A DNA stretch of 64,000 nt from Anaerolineae bacterium (GTDB lineage: Bacteria; Chloroflexota; Anaerolineae; 4572-78; J111), in NCBI GenBank assembly GCA_022071955.1, contig JAJVIM010000034.1, positions 1 to 64,000 on the forward strand, read 5' to 3'. Positions 51,576-60,986 of the stretch are shown one piece after another (the first letter of the stretch is position 1; every line of letters starts with the position of its first letter). A program made the translations under genes and the position numbers. Under the pieces are notes generated by a model. That model made no database searches, was not told where the DNA came from, and saw nothing but the letters and a program-made list of their open reading frames with translations.

Positions 51576-52625
51576 TTACTCTGCGCCGGGCAGCAGCCAT
51601 AGTTTGTCCGGCGGCAAATGCAGGGCCACGCTCTGGCCGGGGTGAATCCGGCTGGCCTGCGCCGCAGCGGTGATCACTTCCAGCGCGTGCGGCGGGGCAT
51701 CCACTTTAAACCGGGCGTGTGTGCCCAAATAAACGCTGGCGGCAACCTGCCCCCGGATCAGATTGTGATCGCTGCCGTTGCCCCAGCCCACATTTTCCGG
51801 CCGGATGGTCAGCGTTACCGGGCCATCGTCCGCCCCATTTGCGGCGCACTCCAGCACGCCCAGCGCCGTGGTCACGCGTCGCCCCTTTTTGACACCCGGT
51901 ATAAAATTGACCGCCCCAAAAAATTGGGCCACCCGCCGCGAGCGAGGCCGCTCGTAAAAGGCCGGGGGCGGGCCAAACTGCTGCAACTGCCCCTCAAAAA
52001 TCAGGGCGATCTGCTGGGCCAGCAGCACCGCCTCTTCCTGATCGTGGGTAACAAAAATTGTGGTCAGCTTGAGCCGGCGCTGAATATCGATGATCAGATC
52101 GCGCATTTCACCGCGCAGGTGGGCGTCCAGGTTTGAGAGCGGCTCATCGAGCAGCAGCACCCGGGGTTTAACAATGAGCGCCCGGGCCAGCGCCACCCGC
52201 TGCTGCTGCCCGCCCGATAGCTGCGCCGGACGGCGGTTTTCCAGGCCGGGCAGGCGCACCAGTTCCAGCAGCTCGGCCACCTGCCGGCGCATGCTGTTTT
52301 GATCGACCCCGCGCATTTTTAAACCAAAGCCCACGTTTTCGGCCACCGACATATGCGGAAACAGCAGGTGGTTTTGAAAGGCCAGCACGGCCTGCCGCTT
52401 TTCCGCCGGCACGCCGCCCACCGACTGGCCATCGAACAGAATATCGCCGCCGGTGGGGGCAATTAGCCCGGCAATCAGCTTGAGCGCCGTGGTTTTGCCG
52501 CAGCCGCTTGGCCCCAGCAGCGCCGTAATTTGCCCGCCCGGCACGGTCAGGCTCAAATCTTTGACGGCGTGCGCGCCGCCGGGTGCGTAAATTTTATTGA
52601 GATGGCGCAGTTCAACCTGGGTCAT
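51576..52625 (-). CDS. ABC transporter ATP-binding protein (YnjD/spermidine-type)
   Basis: The 349-residue protein has Walker A GPSGCGKTT, signature LSGGQQQRVALARAL, Walker B VLLLDEPLS and the TOBE-type C-terminal domain (about 240-349). It powers the two permeases upstream in the operon. It overlaps the permease stop by 4 bases. Likely substrates from family: thiamine, iron or polyamine. Confidence 0.94.
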   Translation of the reverse strand: MTQVELRHLNKIYAPGGAHAVKDLSLTVPGGQITALLGPSGCGKTTALKLIAGLIAPTGGDILFDGQSVGGVPAEKRQAVLAFQNHLLFPHMSVAENVGFGLKMRGVDQNSMRRQVAELLELVRLPGLENRRPAQLSGGQQQRVALARALIVKPRVLLLDEPLSNLDAHLRGEMRDLIIDIQRRLKLTTIFVTHDQEEAVLLAQQIALIFEGQLQQFGPPPAFYERPRSRRVAQFFGAVNFIPGVKKGRRVTTALGVLECAANGADDGPVTLTIRPENVGWGNGSDHNLIRGQVAASVYLGTHARFKVDAPPHALEVITAAAQASRIHPGQSVALHLPPDKLWLLPGAE

Positions 52626-53458
52626 TGCTTGCCAAAGCCTCCTATCGCTGCGTTTTTGCCGGTGAGGTAGCGCGCGGTGAGCACTAAAAAAAGGATGGCC
52701 GGCCCCACAAAAACAATGCTCAGCGCGGCGGTAACGGGGTTGTCGCCGCTGTTGGCCATCGAAAAGAGCAGCAGCGGCAGGGTCAGTACCCGCCCGCCGC
52801 CAATCAGCACCGTCAGCAGGTATTCGCTCCAGGAAATGATAAAGGCAAACAGGCCGGCCACCATCACCCCCGGCCAGATGGCCGGCAGGGTGATGTGCCA
52901 GAAAATTTGCCCCGGCCCGGCTCCCAGGCTGCGCGCCTGCTGTTCAAATTCCGGGTTAAAGTTGGCAAACACGCTGCTCATAATCAGCACCACGTAGGGC
53001 GTTACCGGAATCAGGTGAACCAGCACCACGCCTGGCAGGGTATCGGCCAGCCCGTAACGAATAAAGACAATGTGGATGCCCATCGCTGTGGCCAGCGGCG
53101 GCACAATGGCCGGGGCCAAAATCAAAAATCGGACCAGTGTTTTGCCGGTAAATTGATGCAGCCCCATTACCCGGCCGGCCGGAATACCGACGGCCAGCGC
53201 CAGCAGGGTAGCGCCGGTAGCCACGGCCAGGCTGCCCCCCAGCGCCGCCAGCGTTTGCGAGCGGGGCGACAGCACGTAAGCCCAGGCTCGCCAGCTAAAC
53301 TCGGTGGGCAGCAGCGCCGGAAAATACCAGCGCTGGCTCACCGACCACAGCAGCAGCGGCGCAAATGGCAGCAGCATCCCGCCCACTATCGCGGCGACGG
53401 CCAGCCAGCGGCCAGGCCGGGCCACGGGCATCGATTTGGCGGTGCGGTTCAGTTGCAT
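52622..53458 (-). CDS. ABC transporter permease (PotB/C or YnjC type)
   Basis: The 278-residue protein has six helices and the BPD-transp loop EFEQQARSLGAGPGQIFWHITLP. It forms one half of the membrane channel of the ABC importer. ATG start; coupled to the ATP-binding gene by a 4-base overlap. Confidence 0.92.
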   Translation of the reverse strand: MQLNRTAKSMPVARPGRWLAVAAIVGGMLLPFAPLLLWSVSQRWYFPALLPTEFSWRAWAYVLSPRSQTLAALGGSLAVATGATLLALAVGIPAGRVMGLHQFTGKTLVRFLILAPAIVPPLATAMGIHIVFIRYGLADTLPGVVLVHLIPVTPYVVLIMSSVFANFNPEFEQQARSLGAGPGQIFWHITLPAIWPGVMVAGLFAFIISWSEYLLTVLIGGGRVLTLPLLLFSMANSGDNPVTAALSIVFVGPAILFLVLTARYLTGKNAAIGGFGKQ

Positions 53459-53462
53459 TGGT

Positions 53463-54389
53463 TCACCTGCTCCCCAGCTTTTGGCTCAATTTTAAATAGA
53501 CAAACACCAGCCCGGTGACAATGGCGGTGATAATCAGGCTCACAGCCATCGCTTCGGCGCGGTAGTTGAGATCGGCGTTGGTGTAGTAGCGGTAGGCCAG
53601 CACCGGCAGCGCCGAAGGATAGCGCTGCCCCAGCAGCAGCGGCACCTCAAACGCGCCAAACGTAAAGGCAAACACCAGCACCGACGCGGCCAACACCCCC
53701 GGCAAAATCAGCGGCAGCAGCACATACCGAAAGCGCTGCCAGCGGTTTGCGCCCAGCGTTTGGGCCGCCTGCTCGTAATCTTCGCCGATGGATTGCAGCG
53801 CGGCCAGCACAATGACGCCTGTAAAGGGGGTTGCTTTCCACACGTATTGCAGAATAATGCCGATGGCGTAGCGGTCAAACACCAGCGCCGGGAAATCGGC
53901 GGGGCCGTTGATGAGGCGCAGCAGGTAGGCCGCCCGCGCCGCCAGCCCGCTCTGCGAAAAGAGAAACAGCACCCCAATTGCGCCAACCAGATAGGGAATG
54001 GGGATATTGAGTTGAAAAATAAAAGTGACCCAACACCGCCCGTAAAAGTTTTGACGCAGCAGCAGCGCCGCCGCTACCGCCAGCACCGTTGAAATTGAGG
54101 TGGCGGCCAGGCTGATCCACAAACTCAGCAGCAACGAGCGGTATAAATCCGGGCCGGTGAGCAGGGTACGGTAGGCGGCCAGCGACAGTTCGGTGCGGCC
54201 AATAAAAGGCAGGTAACCCAGGCTTTGCAGCCCGGCCAGCGCCAGCCCGCCCAAAAAGAGCAGCACAATCACGGCCAGCGCCGGGCCAAGCATCAGCGCC
54301 AGGCGCAGGCGCTCGCTCCACACCTGGCGGCGCAGGTTGGGCGGCGGCACAAAATATCGGGCGGCACGGAGTCCCAGTTGAGTGAGCAA
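53463..54389 (-). CDS. ABC transporter permease (YnjC-type)
   Basis: The 308-residue protein has six helices and the EAA loop EDYEQAAQTLGANRWQRFRYVLLPLILP. The start is TTG at 54389, overlapping nothing; a ribosome site is weak. It is the second channel half and follows the binding-protein gene by 9 bases. Confidence 0.9.
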   Translation of the reverse strand: MLTQLGLRAARYFVPPPNLRRQVWSERLRLALMLGPALAVIVLLFLGGLALAGLQSLGYLPFIGRTELSLAAYRTLLTGPDLYRSLLLSLWISLAATSISTVLAVAAALLLRQNFYGRCWVTFIFQLNIPIPYLVGAIGVLFLFSQSGLAARAAYLLRLINGPADFPALVFDRYAIGIILQYVWKATPFTGVIVLAALQSIGEDYEQAAQTLGANRWQRFRYVLLPLILPGVLAASVLVFAFTFGAFEVPLLLGQRYPSALPVLAYRYYTNADLNYRAEAMAVSLIITAIVTGLVFVYLKLSQKLGSR

Positions 54390-54398
54390 TGGTTGGCC

Positions 54399-55691
54399 TT
54401 ATTTCTTTAGTACATTCTCTTCCCAGCCTTTTTCGGCGGCCACGCGCCACGCCGATTGCAGTTCCGGCAGGCGGTGCGCGGCCAGCACCTCGTTGGGCAG
54501 GGTGGCGACGCCGCGCGGCAGGGCGGCAAACTTGGCCTGCCATTCGGCCGGGGTGCGGCTCACCTCGATGGCCGGAAAATCGCCCCAATTGGCGACATCG
54601 GCTTTACTGAGCTGAGCCTCCGGCGAGAGCAGCAGGTTGGCGGTTACCATCGCCGCGGCTTTGTGCGGGGAGTTAACCGGAATGGCCACGTAGTGGGTGT
54701 TGGCAATGGTGCCGCTGTCAAACACAAAGGTGCGGGTGGTCGGCGGAAACTTGCCGGATTCAACGTGGCTGGAGGCTTCGGCGGGGTTGTAGGCCACGTC
54801 AAAATATATTTCGCCGTTGGCAAACAAATCCTGCTGGCGGGCGTGGCTTTCCGGATAGGTTTGGCCCCCGCGCCACAGGTAGGGTTCAAGCTCGTTGAGC
54901 AACTGCCAGCAGCGGCCAAACTGGGTATCGAACAGGGTTGGGTCAAATTCGGTTAAAAACTGCTGGTGGCCGCCGGCGGCGTGGTAGCACAGGTGCATCA
55001 TAAAGGCGGTGCCGGTGAAATCGGGCGGCGCGGGATAAGTGAATTTGCCCAGATTGGCTTTGATCCACTCAATCAGCCCGTCGATGCTGGTGGGCGGGTC
55101 CGGCACTTTGGCGCTGTCGTAAATTATCACCACCTGCGCTTTGCCGTAGGGCGATTCGTAGCCATCAACCGGCAGCCCCAAATCGGTGCTGACGCTGGCG
55201 TCGTTCCAGTTGACAAAGGCGGTGTTGGGCAGATATTGCGCCCACGGGCCGTACAGCAGATTGGCCTGGCGCATGGTGCGGAAGTTTTCGCCGTTAATCC
55301 AGATCAGGTCAACCGCACCGGCGGCAGTGACGCCGGCCTCTTTTTCACCGATGACTTTGTTCACGGCTTCCGCCGTATCTACCAGCGGCACCATATTCAA
55401 GGTGATGTCGTAGCGCGCCTCAAGCGTATCGGCCACAAAGCCGGTGACCCAACTGTTAATGTTGTCCTGCCCGCCCCACATATACCAGTTTACCGTTTGG
55501 CCGCGAGCTTGGGCCACAATATCGGCCCAGCTTTGGTGGGCGTAACCGGGCGGCGGCGCTGCCCCGGCCGGCGCGGTTTCGGCCAGGTCAGCCGGGGCAG
55601 CCTGCGCGTTTTCTGGCTGCGGATTATCGCTGGCGGCGCAGGCGGCCAAAATTGGCAGCAGCAACAAAACTAATACGGCTAATTTTTTCAT
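54399..55691 (-). CDS. Lipoprotein substrate-binding protein (YnjB-like)
   Basis: The 430-residue protein has a lipoprotein signal with lipobox LAAC, then a type-2 periplasmic-binding fold. WYMWGGQDNINSWV and VDLIWINGENFRTMRQANLLYGPWAQ are close to E. coli YnjB. Ligand is unknown. AAGGAG precedes the ATG; it is the first gene of the four-gene importer operon. Confidence 0.92.
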   Translation of the reverse strand: MKKLAVLVLLLLPILAACAASDNPQPENAQAAPADLAETAPAGAAPPPGYAHQSWADIVAQARGQTVNWYMWGGQDNINSWVTGFVADTLEARYDITLNMVPLVDTAEAVNKVIGEKEAGVTAAGAVDLIWINGENFRTMRQANLLYGPWAQYLPNTAFVNWNDASVSTDLGLPVDGYESPYGKAQVVIIYDSAKVPDPPTSIDGLIEWIKANLGKFTYPAPPDFTGTAFMMHLCYHAAGGHQQFLTEFDPTLFDTQFGRCWQLLNELEPYLWRGGQTYPESHARQQDLFANGEIYFDVAYNPAEASSHVESGKFPPTTRTFVFDSGTIANTHYVAIPVNSPHKAAAMVTANLLLSPEAQLSKADVANWGDFPAIEVSRTPAEWQAKFAALPRGVATLPNEVLAAHRLPELQSAWRVAAEKGWEENVLKK

Positions 55692-55891
55692 CAGGGCTTC
55701 TCCTTTGGCAAGTTAGTGTACACATTTTTGGGCGGGTGAACATTTTGACCGGGGAAAATCATCGCTCCTGCTTATTTTACGGGATTTTGGGCCGTAAACT
55801 GTGATCTGCCTTACATTCGGAGCGGTACCCCAAGCTTAAGGAGTAATTGTTACAAAAAAATTACGCGTGATTGCCGCCGGATTTTGCGAAA

Positions 55892-55921
55892 TTGGCACAA
55901 AATCGGATTAGAGTCCATAAT
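55892..55921 (+). promoter_or_regulatory. Promoter for the GNAT gene
   Basis: TTGGCA (55892-55897), an 18-base spacer and CATAAT (55916-55921) lie about 50 bases before the GNAT start. Confidence 0.5.
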
Positions 55922-55973
55922 TAGCCGTTTTTTGGCTACAAAATTTATCGAGATTAATGAAGGAGACCTTGTA

Positions 55974-56426
55974 ATGTCGTTTTATGTGAGACATGCCACC
56001 CCCAAAGACCTGGATAAACTGGTGTATTTTACCATTGCCGAGGCAGTTGAATCTGAGAGCCGGCAGATTTCGCCCGATGTGGCCCGCAAAGGGCTGGAAT
56101 TTGCCCTGGACAACCCCGACCAGTGCCGCTACTGGGTGCTCGACAGCAGCAAATCCGGCGCGGTGGGCTGCGTCTCGGTTAAAAAGGAATGGAGTGTGTG
56201 GCACGCCGGCTACTACTGGTGGCTGCAGCGCATGTTTCTGATGCCGGAGTATCGCGGCCAGCGGCTGCCCAAATTACTGATTGACCACGTGCGCGACGAG
56301 GCGCGGCGGGCGCGGGCGCTGGAACTGCGCATGTATTTGCACCGGGACAACGTGCGCGCGGTCAACGTCTTCAGCAAAATCGGTTTTGCCGTATCGCCGT
56401 ACGATATTTTGATTCAGGAATTGTAA
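55974..56426 (+). CDS. GNAT family N-acetyltransferase
   Basis: The 150-residue protein has the acetyl-CoA-binding MFLMPEYRGQRLPKLLIDHV and a C-terminal NVFSKIGFAVS. The start is ATG 55974 behind AAGGAGA; the longer frame upstream is not needed. It lies just before a LysE-family exporter. Substrate unknown. Confidence 0.9.
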   Translation: MSFYVRHATPKDLDKLVYFTIAEAVESESRQISPDVARKGLEFALDNPDQCRYWVLDSSKSGAVGCVSVKKEWSVWHAGYYWWLQRMFLMPEYRGQRLPKLLIDHVRDEARRARALELRMYLHRDNVRAVNVFSKIGFAVSPYDILIQEL

Positions 56427-56452
56427 CTCAACTCAACCACCGAGGTGGGCGC

Positions 56453-57070
56453 GTGATTTTTTATTTTTTGCAGGGCGCGACGTTGGGGCTGTCGGCGACG
56501 GCTGCGCCGGGGCCATTTCAGGCGTTTTTGCTGGCCCAAACCCTGAAAAACGGCTGGCGGCGCACGCTGCCGGCCTCGCTGGCTCCCCTTCTCAGCGATA
56601 TTCCTATTGTGACGCTGGTGTTGCTGGTGCTCACCCAAACGCCAACCTGGTTTTTGAGCGGGCTGCAAATTGCCGGCGGCCTGTTTATTTTGTACCTGGC
56701 CTGGAGCGCGCTGGCTTCGCTCAAAGCGGCCGGCGACGTGGCCGCCCCCGTGGATGAGGCCGTGCATCGCAGCTTTTTTAAAGGCGTGCTGATGAACGCG
56801 CTCAGTCCCGGCCCGTACATTTTCTGGAGCGTGCTGGCCGGGCCAATTGTGCTGGAAGCGTGGCGGCAATCGCCGGGGCTGGGGCTGAGTTTTGTGCTTG
56901 GCTTTTACGCTATGCTGATTGGCGGTTTTGCCGCGTTTGTGATTGTGTTTGCCACCGCCAGCCAGTTTGGCCCCAAAGTCAGTTTGGGGCTGCGGCTGGT
57001 TTCTGGTGTGGCGCTGCTGGCTTTTGGCGTATATCAGCTTTGGGTTGGTACAGCGGCGATAATTGGTTGA
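56453..57070 (+). CDS. LysE/RhtB-family amino-acid exporter
   Basis: The 205-residue protein has five to six helices with GATLGLSATAAPGPFQAFLLAQTLKNGWR (core APGPFQAFLL) and MNALSPGPYIFW, typical LysE/RhtB blocks. It exports amino acids or related metabolites. The start is GTG behind GAGG. Confidence 0.9.
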   Translation: MIFYFLQGATLGLSATAAPGPFQAFLLAQTLKNGWRRTLPASLAPLLSDIPIVTLVLLVLTQTPTWFLSGLQIAGGLFILYLAWSALASLKAAGDVAAPVDEAVHRSFFKGVLMNALSPGPYIFWSVLAGPIVLEAWRQSPGLGLSFVLGFYAMLIGGFAAFVIVFATASQFGPKVSLGLRLVSGVALLAFGVYQLWVGTAAIIG

Positions 57071-57128
57071 CAAATACGAACATTTGTGCTAAAATAGTGA
57101 AAATTCTGCCGAAATAACACCCTAACCG

Positions 57129-57485
57129 ATGGAACTTGCCGCACTCACAACGTATATGCTGGCCAAACCGGCCACCACTCAGGAGCAACCTTTTGGGCCG
57201 GAGGTGCTGGTTTTTAAAGTGGTGGGCAAAATGTACGCTCTTGTTGCCTGGCAGGACACCCCACTGAGCCTCAGCCTGAAATGCAACCCCGATCTGGCCC
57301 AATCGCTGCGGGCCACCTATCCGGCCATCACTCCCGGTTACCATCTCAACAAGGAACACTGGAACACGTTGCTGCTCGATGGCTCGATTCCCGAAGCCGA
57401 GGTGTTGAGCCTGATTGACCATTCTTACGAACTGGTGGTGAAGGGCTTGAAAAAATCGGAGCGGGCCAAACTGGGCCAATTGTAG
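57129..57485 (+). CDS. MmcQ/YjbR family DNA-binding-like protein
   Basis: The 118-residue protein has the MmcQ/YjbR landmarks: TTQEQPFGPEVLVFKVVGKMYAL, then LKCNPDLAQSLRATYPAITPGYHLNKEHWNTLLLDG. The family has a CyaY-like fold and poorly known function. It stands in a same-strand series. Confidence 0.92.
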   Translation: MELAALTTYMLAKPATTQEQPFGPEVLVFKVVGKMYALVAWQDTPLSLSLKCNPDLAQSLRATYPAITPGYHLNKEHWNTLLLDGSIPEAEVLSLIDHSYELVVKGLKKSERAKLGQL

Positions 57486-57505
57486 CCGAGAAAGGTGTTT
57501 AATTA

Positions 57506-58186
57506 ATGTCGATGATCAGGCCGGAGTTGTTTAAATTTTTTCGGGAGTTGCGGGCAAATAATAACCGCGACTGGTTTGAGGCCAACAAAGCCCGCTACGA
57601 AAAAGAGGTTCGAGAGCCGCTGCTGCAATTTATTGTGGATTTTGGCGTGCGCCTGCCGGAGATCAGCCCTCACTTTGTGGCCGATGCCCGCAAATCCGGC
57701 GGTTCGCTGTTTAGAATCAACCGCGACATCCGCTTTTCTAACGACAAAACGCCGTACAAAATCCACGCCGGTGTCCAGTTTCGGCACGAGCAGGGCAAAG
57801 ACGTGCATGCGCCGGGGTTTTATCTGCATCTGGAGCCGGATTCGGTCTTTGTGGGGGGCGGTATCTGGCACCCCGATAACACCACGCTGGGCAAAATCAG
57901 GGATGCAATTGTAGACAATCCGGAAAAATGGCAGTCAATTAAAACGGACGAGGCGTTTGTGGCCGATTACACCCTCGGCGGCGACTCGCTCACCCGCGCG
58001 CCTAAGGGCTACGATCCCGACCATCCGCTGGTTGAGGATTTGAAACGCAAAGATTTTGTAGCCGGGGCCAACCTGACCGAAGGCGACGTTTGCGTTCCCG
58101 ATTTTATTGACCGGTTTACCGCGCTCTGCCGCGCGGCTTCCCCGTTTAACGAATTTTTAACCCGCGCCATCGGGCTGCCGTATTAG
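57506..58186 (+). CDS. DUF2461 family protein
   Basis: The 226-residue protein has the DUF2461/TIGR02453 pattern: LFKFFRELRANNNRDWFEANKARYE, RINRDIRFSNDKTPYKIHAGV, and YLHLEPDSVFVGGGIWHPD. The role is unknown; the family is broadly distributed in bacteria and fungi. It is the last plus-strand gene before the xylose operon. Confidence 0.93.
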   Translation: MSMIRPELFKFFRELRANNNRDWFEANKARYEKEVREPLLQFIVDFGVRLPEISPHFVADARKSGGSLFRINRDIRFSNDKTPYKIHAGVQFRHEQGKDVHAPGFYLHLEPDSVFVGGGIWHPDNTTLGKIRDAIVDNPEKWQSIKTDEAFVADYTLGGDSLTRAPKGYDPDHPLVEDLKRKDFVAGANLTEGDVCVPDFIDRFTALCRAASPFNEFLTRAIGLPY

Positions 58187-58201
58187 GCCCAAAAAATGCG
58201 A

Positions 58202-58226
58202 AGTTGGCCGGCCCGGCCGGCCAACT
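58202..58226 (-). terminator. Terminator of the xylose operon
   Basis: A perfect 12-bp palindromic stem AGTTGGCCGGCC and complement with a 1-base centre (in practice a 3-5 base loop) is followed on the minus strand by TTCGCATTTTTTGG. It sits between convergent DUF2461 and xylB and may work both ways. Confidence 0.7.
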
Positions 58227-58244
58227 CCGCACCTCTGTTATTTG

Positions 58245-59744
58245 TTATCCCAAATTACTCAATCCGTGCGACAGCTCTTTTAAAGCCGGGTAAAGCTGGC
58301 GATAGAGCGCGTACACTTTTTCGTACCGGGCTACGCCCTCGGCCTGCGGGCGGGTAGAGCCGGTAAGCTGCACGCAGGCAGCGGCGGCGGCGTCAACGCT
58401 GGGCCAGACTCCCGCGCCCACGCCGGCCAGCATGGCCGCGCCGTACGCCGCACCTTCGGTGGTGTTCACGGTCACCAGTTCTGCGTTGAGCACATCGGCC
58501 AGAATTTGCCGCCACAGCGGGCTTTTGGCCCCGCCGCCCGAAACGCGCACCTGTTTGATGTCGGTCAGCCCGGCGCCTTTCATCAATTCAAAGCCATCGC
58601 GCAGGCCAAAGGCCACGCCTTCCAGCACCGAGCGGGTCATGTGCGCCTGGGTGTGGCGCACGGTTAGCCCGGCAAACGCGCCGCGTGCCAGCGGGTCCGG
58701 GTGGGGCGTGCGCTCGCCGGTGAGGTAGGGCAAAAAGAGCAGTCCCTCGCTGCCGGGCGCAACCGCCGCCGCCGGGGCCAGCAGCTCATCAAAGCCAACG
58801 CCGGGGGCCACGGTGTCGCGGTACCAGCGCAAACTGCCCGCCGCCGACAGCATCACGCCCATCATGTGCCAGCGGTCCGGCACGGCGTGGCAAAACGAAT
58901 GCAGCCGGCCTTCTTTTTCAATGAACGGCTCGGCGGCGCTGGCAAACACCACTCCGCTGGTGCCGAGCGTGAGCGCCACAATGCCCGGCTCAACCGCGCC
59001 CACGCCCACCGCCTGCGCGGCCTGATCGCCGCCGCCGCCGACCACGGGCGTGCCTTCTTTTAAGCCGGTGGCCGCTGCCGCCGTTGCGGAAACGGTTCCG
59101 GTGACTTCCGGCCCTTCGTGAGTGGGCGGCAGCCAGGCCGGGTCGATGCCGAGTGCCTGCACCACGTCATCGGACCAGGTGCGCTTTTTCACATCAAACA
59201 GGGCCGTACCCGAGCCGCCGGCCCTGTCGGTGGCGTATTTGCCGGTCAATTTAAACCGGACAAAATCCTTGGGCAGCAAAATCTGCCTGGTTTTCGCGTA
59301 GATAGCCGGCTCGTTGTTTTTGACCCACAGGATTTTGGGCGAGGTGAAGCCGGTCAGGGCGTCGTTGCCGGTAATTTGCACCAGCCGCTCTTTGCCCAGT
59401 TTGGCCCGGATTTCGTCGCACTCCGCGCCGGTGCGCTGGTCGTTCCACAGGATGGCCGGGCGGAGAACCTCTCCGTTTTCATCCAGCAGCACCAGCCCGT
59501 GCATCTGGCCGGTCAGGCCGATGCCTTTGACGTCGGCCGGGTTGATGCCGGTGGCGGCCAGCACCTGTTTGATGCTTTTAACGCTGGCGTCCCACCACAG
59601 GTTGGGGTGCTGCTCGCTCCACAGCGGTTTGGGTGTTTCAAAAGAATATTCGCTGGCGGCCACGGCCACCACCGCGCCGGAGTCATCAACCAAAATGGCT
59701 TTGGTGGCGGTTGTGGATGCGTCAATGCCGATAAAGTAACTCAT
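58245..59744 (-). CDS. xylB: Xylulokinase
   Basis: XylB phosphorylates D-xylulose to xylulose-5-phosphate. The 499-residue FGGY kinase has DASTTATKAILVD (ATP site), GLTGQMHGLVLLDE, GGGGDQAAQAVGVG and VSGGGAKSPLWRQI. Length and order match xylulokinases. AAAGGAG precedes the ATG. It is separated by a hairpin from the isomerase-like gene upstream. Confidence 0.95.
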   Translation of the reverse strand: MSYFIGIDASTTATKAILVDDSGAVVAVAASEYSFETPKPLWSEQHPNLWWDASVKSIKQVLAATGINPADVKGIGLTGQMHGLVLLDENGEVLRPAILWNDQRTGAECDEIRAKLGKERLVQITGNDALTGFTSPKILWVKNNEPAIYAKTRQILLPKDFVRFKLTGKYATDRAGGSGTALFDVKKRTWSDDVVQALGIDPAWLPPTHEGPEVTGTVSATAAAATGLKEGTPVVGGGGDQAAQAVGVGAVEPGIVALTLGTSGVVFASAAEPFIEKEGRLHSFCHAVPDRWHMMGVMLSAAGSLRWYRDTVAPGVGFDELLAPAAAVAPGSEGLLFLPYLTGERTPHPDPLARGAFAGLTVRHTQAHMTRSVLEGVAFGLRDGFELMKGAGLTDIKQVRVSGGGAKSPLWRQILADVLNAELVTVNTTEGAAYGAAMLAGVGAGVWPSVDAAAAACVQLTGSTRPQAEGVARYEKVYALYRQLYPALKELSHGLSNLG

Positions 59745-59820
59745 AGGTTGCTCCTTTGAAGATAGGGTTTAAGAGTCAGAAGTCAGGAGATTCCTGACCC
59801 GGTTCTTAAAAATTGTGACA

Positions 59821-59848
59821 GGAGTCCAAAACTACAGTTTTGGACTCC
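59821..59848 (-). terminator. Hairpin after the XI-like gene
   Basis: GGAGTCCAAAAC (59821-59832) and its complement (59837-59848) make a perfect 12-bp stem with a TACA loop. On the minus strand it is followed by TGTCACAATTTTT. It probably attenuates or ends transcription between the isomerase paralogue and xylB. The 152-base gap also has an ATTCG-type repeat (59877-59900). Confidence 0.55.
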
Positions 59849-59896
59849 ACATTTTCACCCGTCCCAGGTGGCAGGGGCGCAGATTCGCCGATTGGT

Positions 59897-60931
59897 TTAT
59901 TTGCCCAGCAGCGCGCGGATGATCTCCATTTCCAACTGCTCGTAATTGCGTTGGGCAATCAATTCGTCGATACGGGATTGGTCCAGCCCGCGCACCACCT
60001 CAAGCAGCGACAGGAAAATCTCGCGGCTGTTGCTCAAATGCAGGGCGGCCACCTCGGCTTTTTGGGTGCGCATCGCCTTCACGTCCAGCCCCACAAATTC
60101 GCCGTTGTTGCCAAAGCCGTTCCGGTCCAGCACCCACACCTGCATAAACGCCCGCCGCAGATCGACCGCGCCAAAGGCTTTGTCCTGATCAAATTTGAGG
60201 CCGTTCTGGTCATTAAGGTGAACGCTCCACAGTTTTTTGTGGGCGAGGGCGTAGGCCATTTCATCGGATGGGTCCAACCCGGCCAAAATGGCGTGCGCCG
60301 ATTCAACCAGCGCGCCCACCCGGCCGGGGTCGGAGGTAACGTACGACAGGCCAATGGCGTGGCCGATGGTGGGGATGTAGGCCAGGTCCATCGGCTCGTT
60401 GGGTTTGGGTTCAATGAGAATTTTGATGGCGGAATCGTGGGCCAACATTTTGTTGATGGCCGTTACCAGCAGTTCAACCGCTTTGGTGGCGTCTTTGGCC
60501 TCGCGGATGTAAGTGCCTTCGCGGGCCAGCCACAACACCACTTTATCGCAGTTGAGGGCGCGGGCAATATCCACCGTTTGCAGGCTGCGGTCGATGGCGT
60601 ACTGGCGTTCGGCCGGGTTGTTGCTGGTGTAGCCGCCATCGATGGTGCGCGGGTCTTCCCACAAGCGTGGGGCGACAAACTCGGCCACCAGCCCCTCGCC
60701 ATCGAGTAGTTTGGCCATTTCCCGGGCGGCTTTTTCTACCTGCGCCGGGGACATGTGGTTCAGTTGGGGCACGGCATCGTCATCGTGAAACTGCACGCCA
60801 TCGAACCCCATCTTTTTGTATAGCTTCAGTTTTTCGGCAAAAGCGACGGTCGGGCGCACCGGCGGGCCAAACGGGTCCGCACCTTCGTGGATGTTCCACG
60901 GCCCAAATGAAAATCGAAATGTGCCTGGCAT
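59897..60931 (-). CDS. Xylose-isomerase-like sugar isomerase, paralogue
   Basis: The 344-residue TIM-barrel protein has xylose-isomerase motifs: GVQFHDDDAVP with the catalytic His, EPKPNEPMDLAYIPTIGHA, ESAHAILAG, and VHLNDQNGLKFDQDKAF. Metal and catalytic residues appear kept. WLAREGTY replaces WGGREGTE, so substrate contacts differ, and the C-terminus is short. It may act on another aldose (such as L-rhamnose or a rare pentose) or be a second xylose isomerase. AAGGAGG precedes the ATG. Confidence 0.88.
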   Translation of the reverse strand: MPGTFRFSFGPWNIHEGADPFGPPVRPTVAFAEKLKLYKKMGFDGVQFHDDDAVPQLNHMSPAQVEKAAREMAKLLDGEGLVAEFVAPRLWEDPRTIDGGYTSNNPAERQYAIDRSLQTVDIARALNCDKVVLWLAREGTYIREAKDATKAVELLVTAINKMLAHDSAIKILIEPKPNEPMDLAYIPTIGHAIGLSYVTSDPGRVGALVESAHAILAGLDPSDEMAYALAHKKLWSVHLNDQNGLKFDQDKAFGAVDLRRAFMQVWVLDRNGFGNNGEFVGLDVKAMRTQKAEVAALHLSNSREIFLSLLEVVRGLDQSRIDELIAQRNYEQLEMEIIRALLGK

Positions 60932-60986
60932 ATTAGACCTCCTTGTCTATTTTAGTTGTTACCAGTATCCGCGGCGCAGCACAATT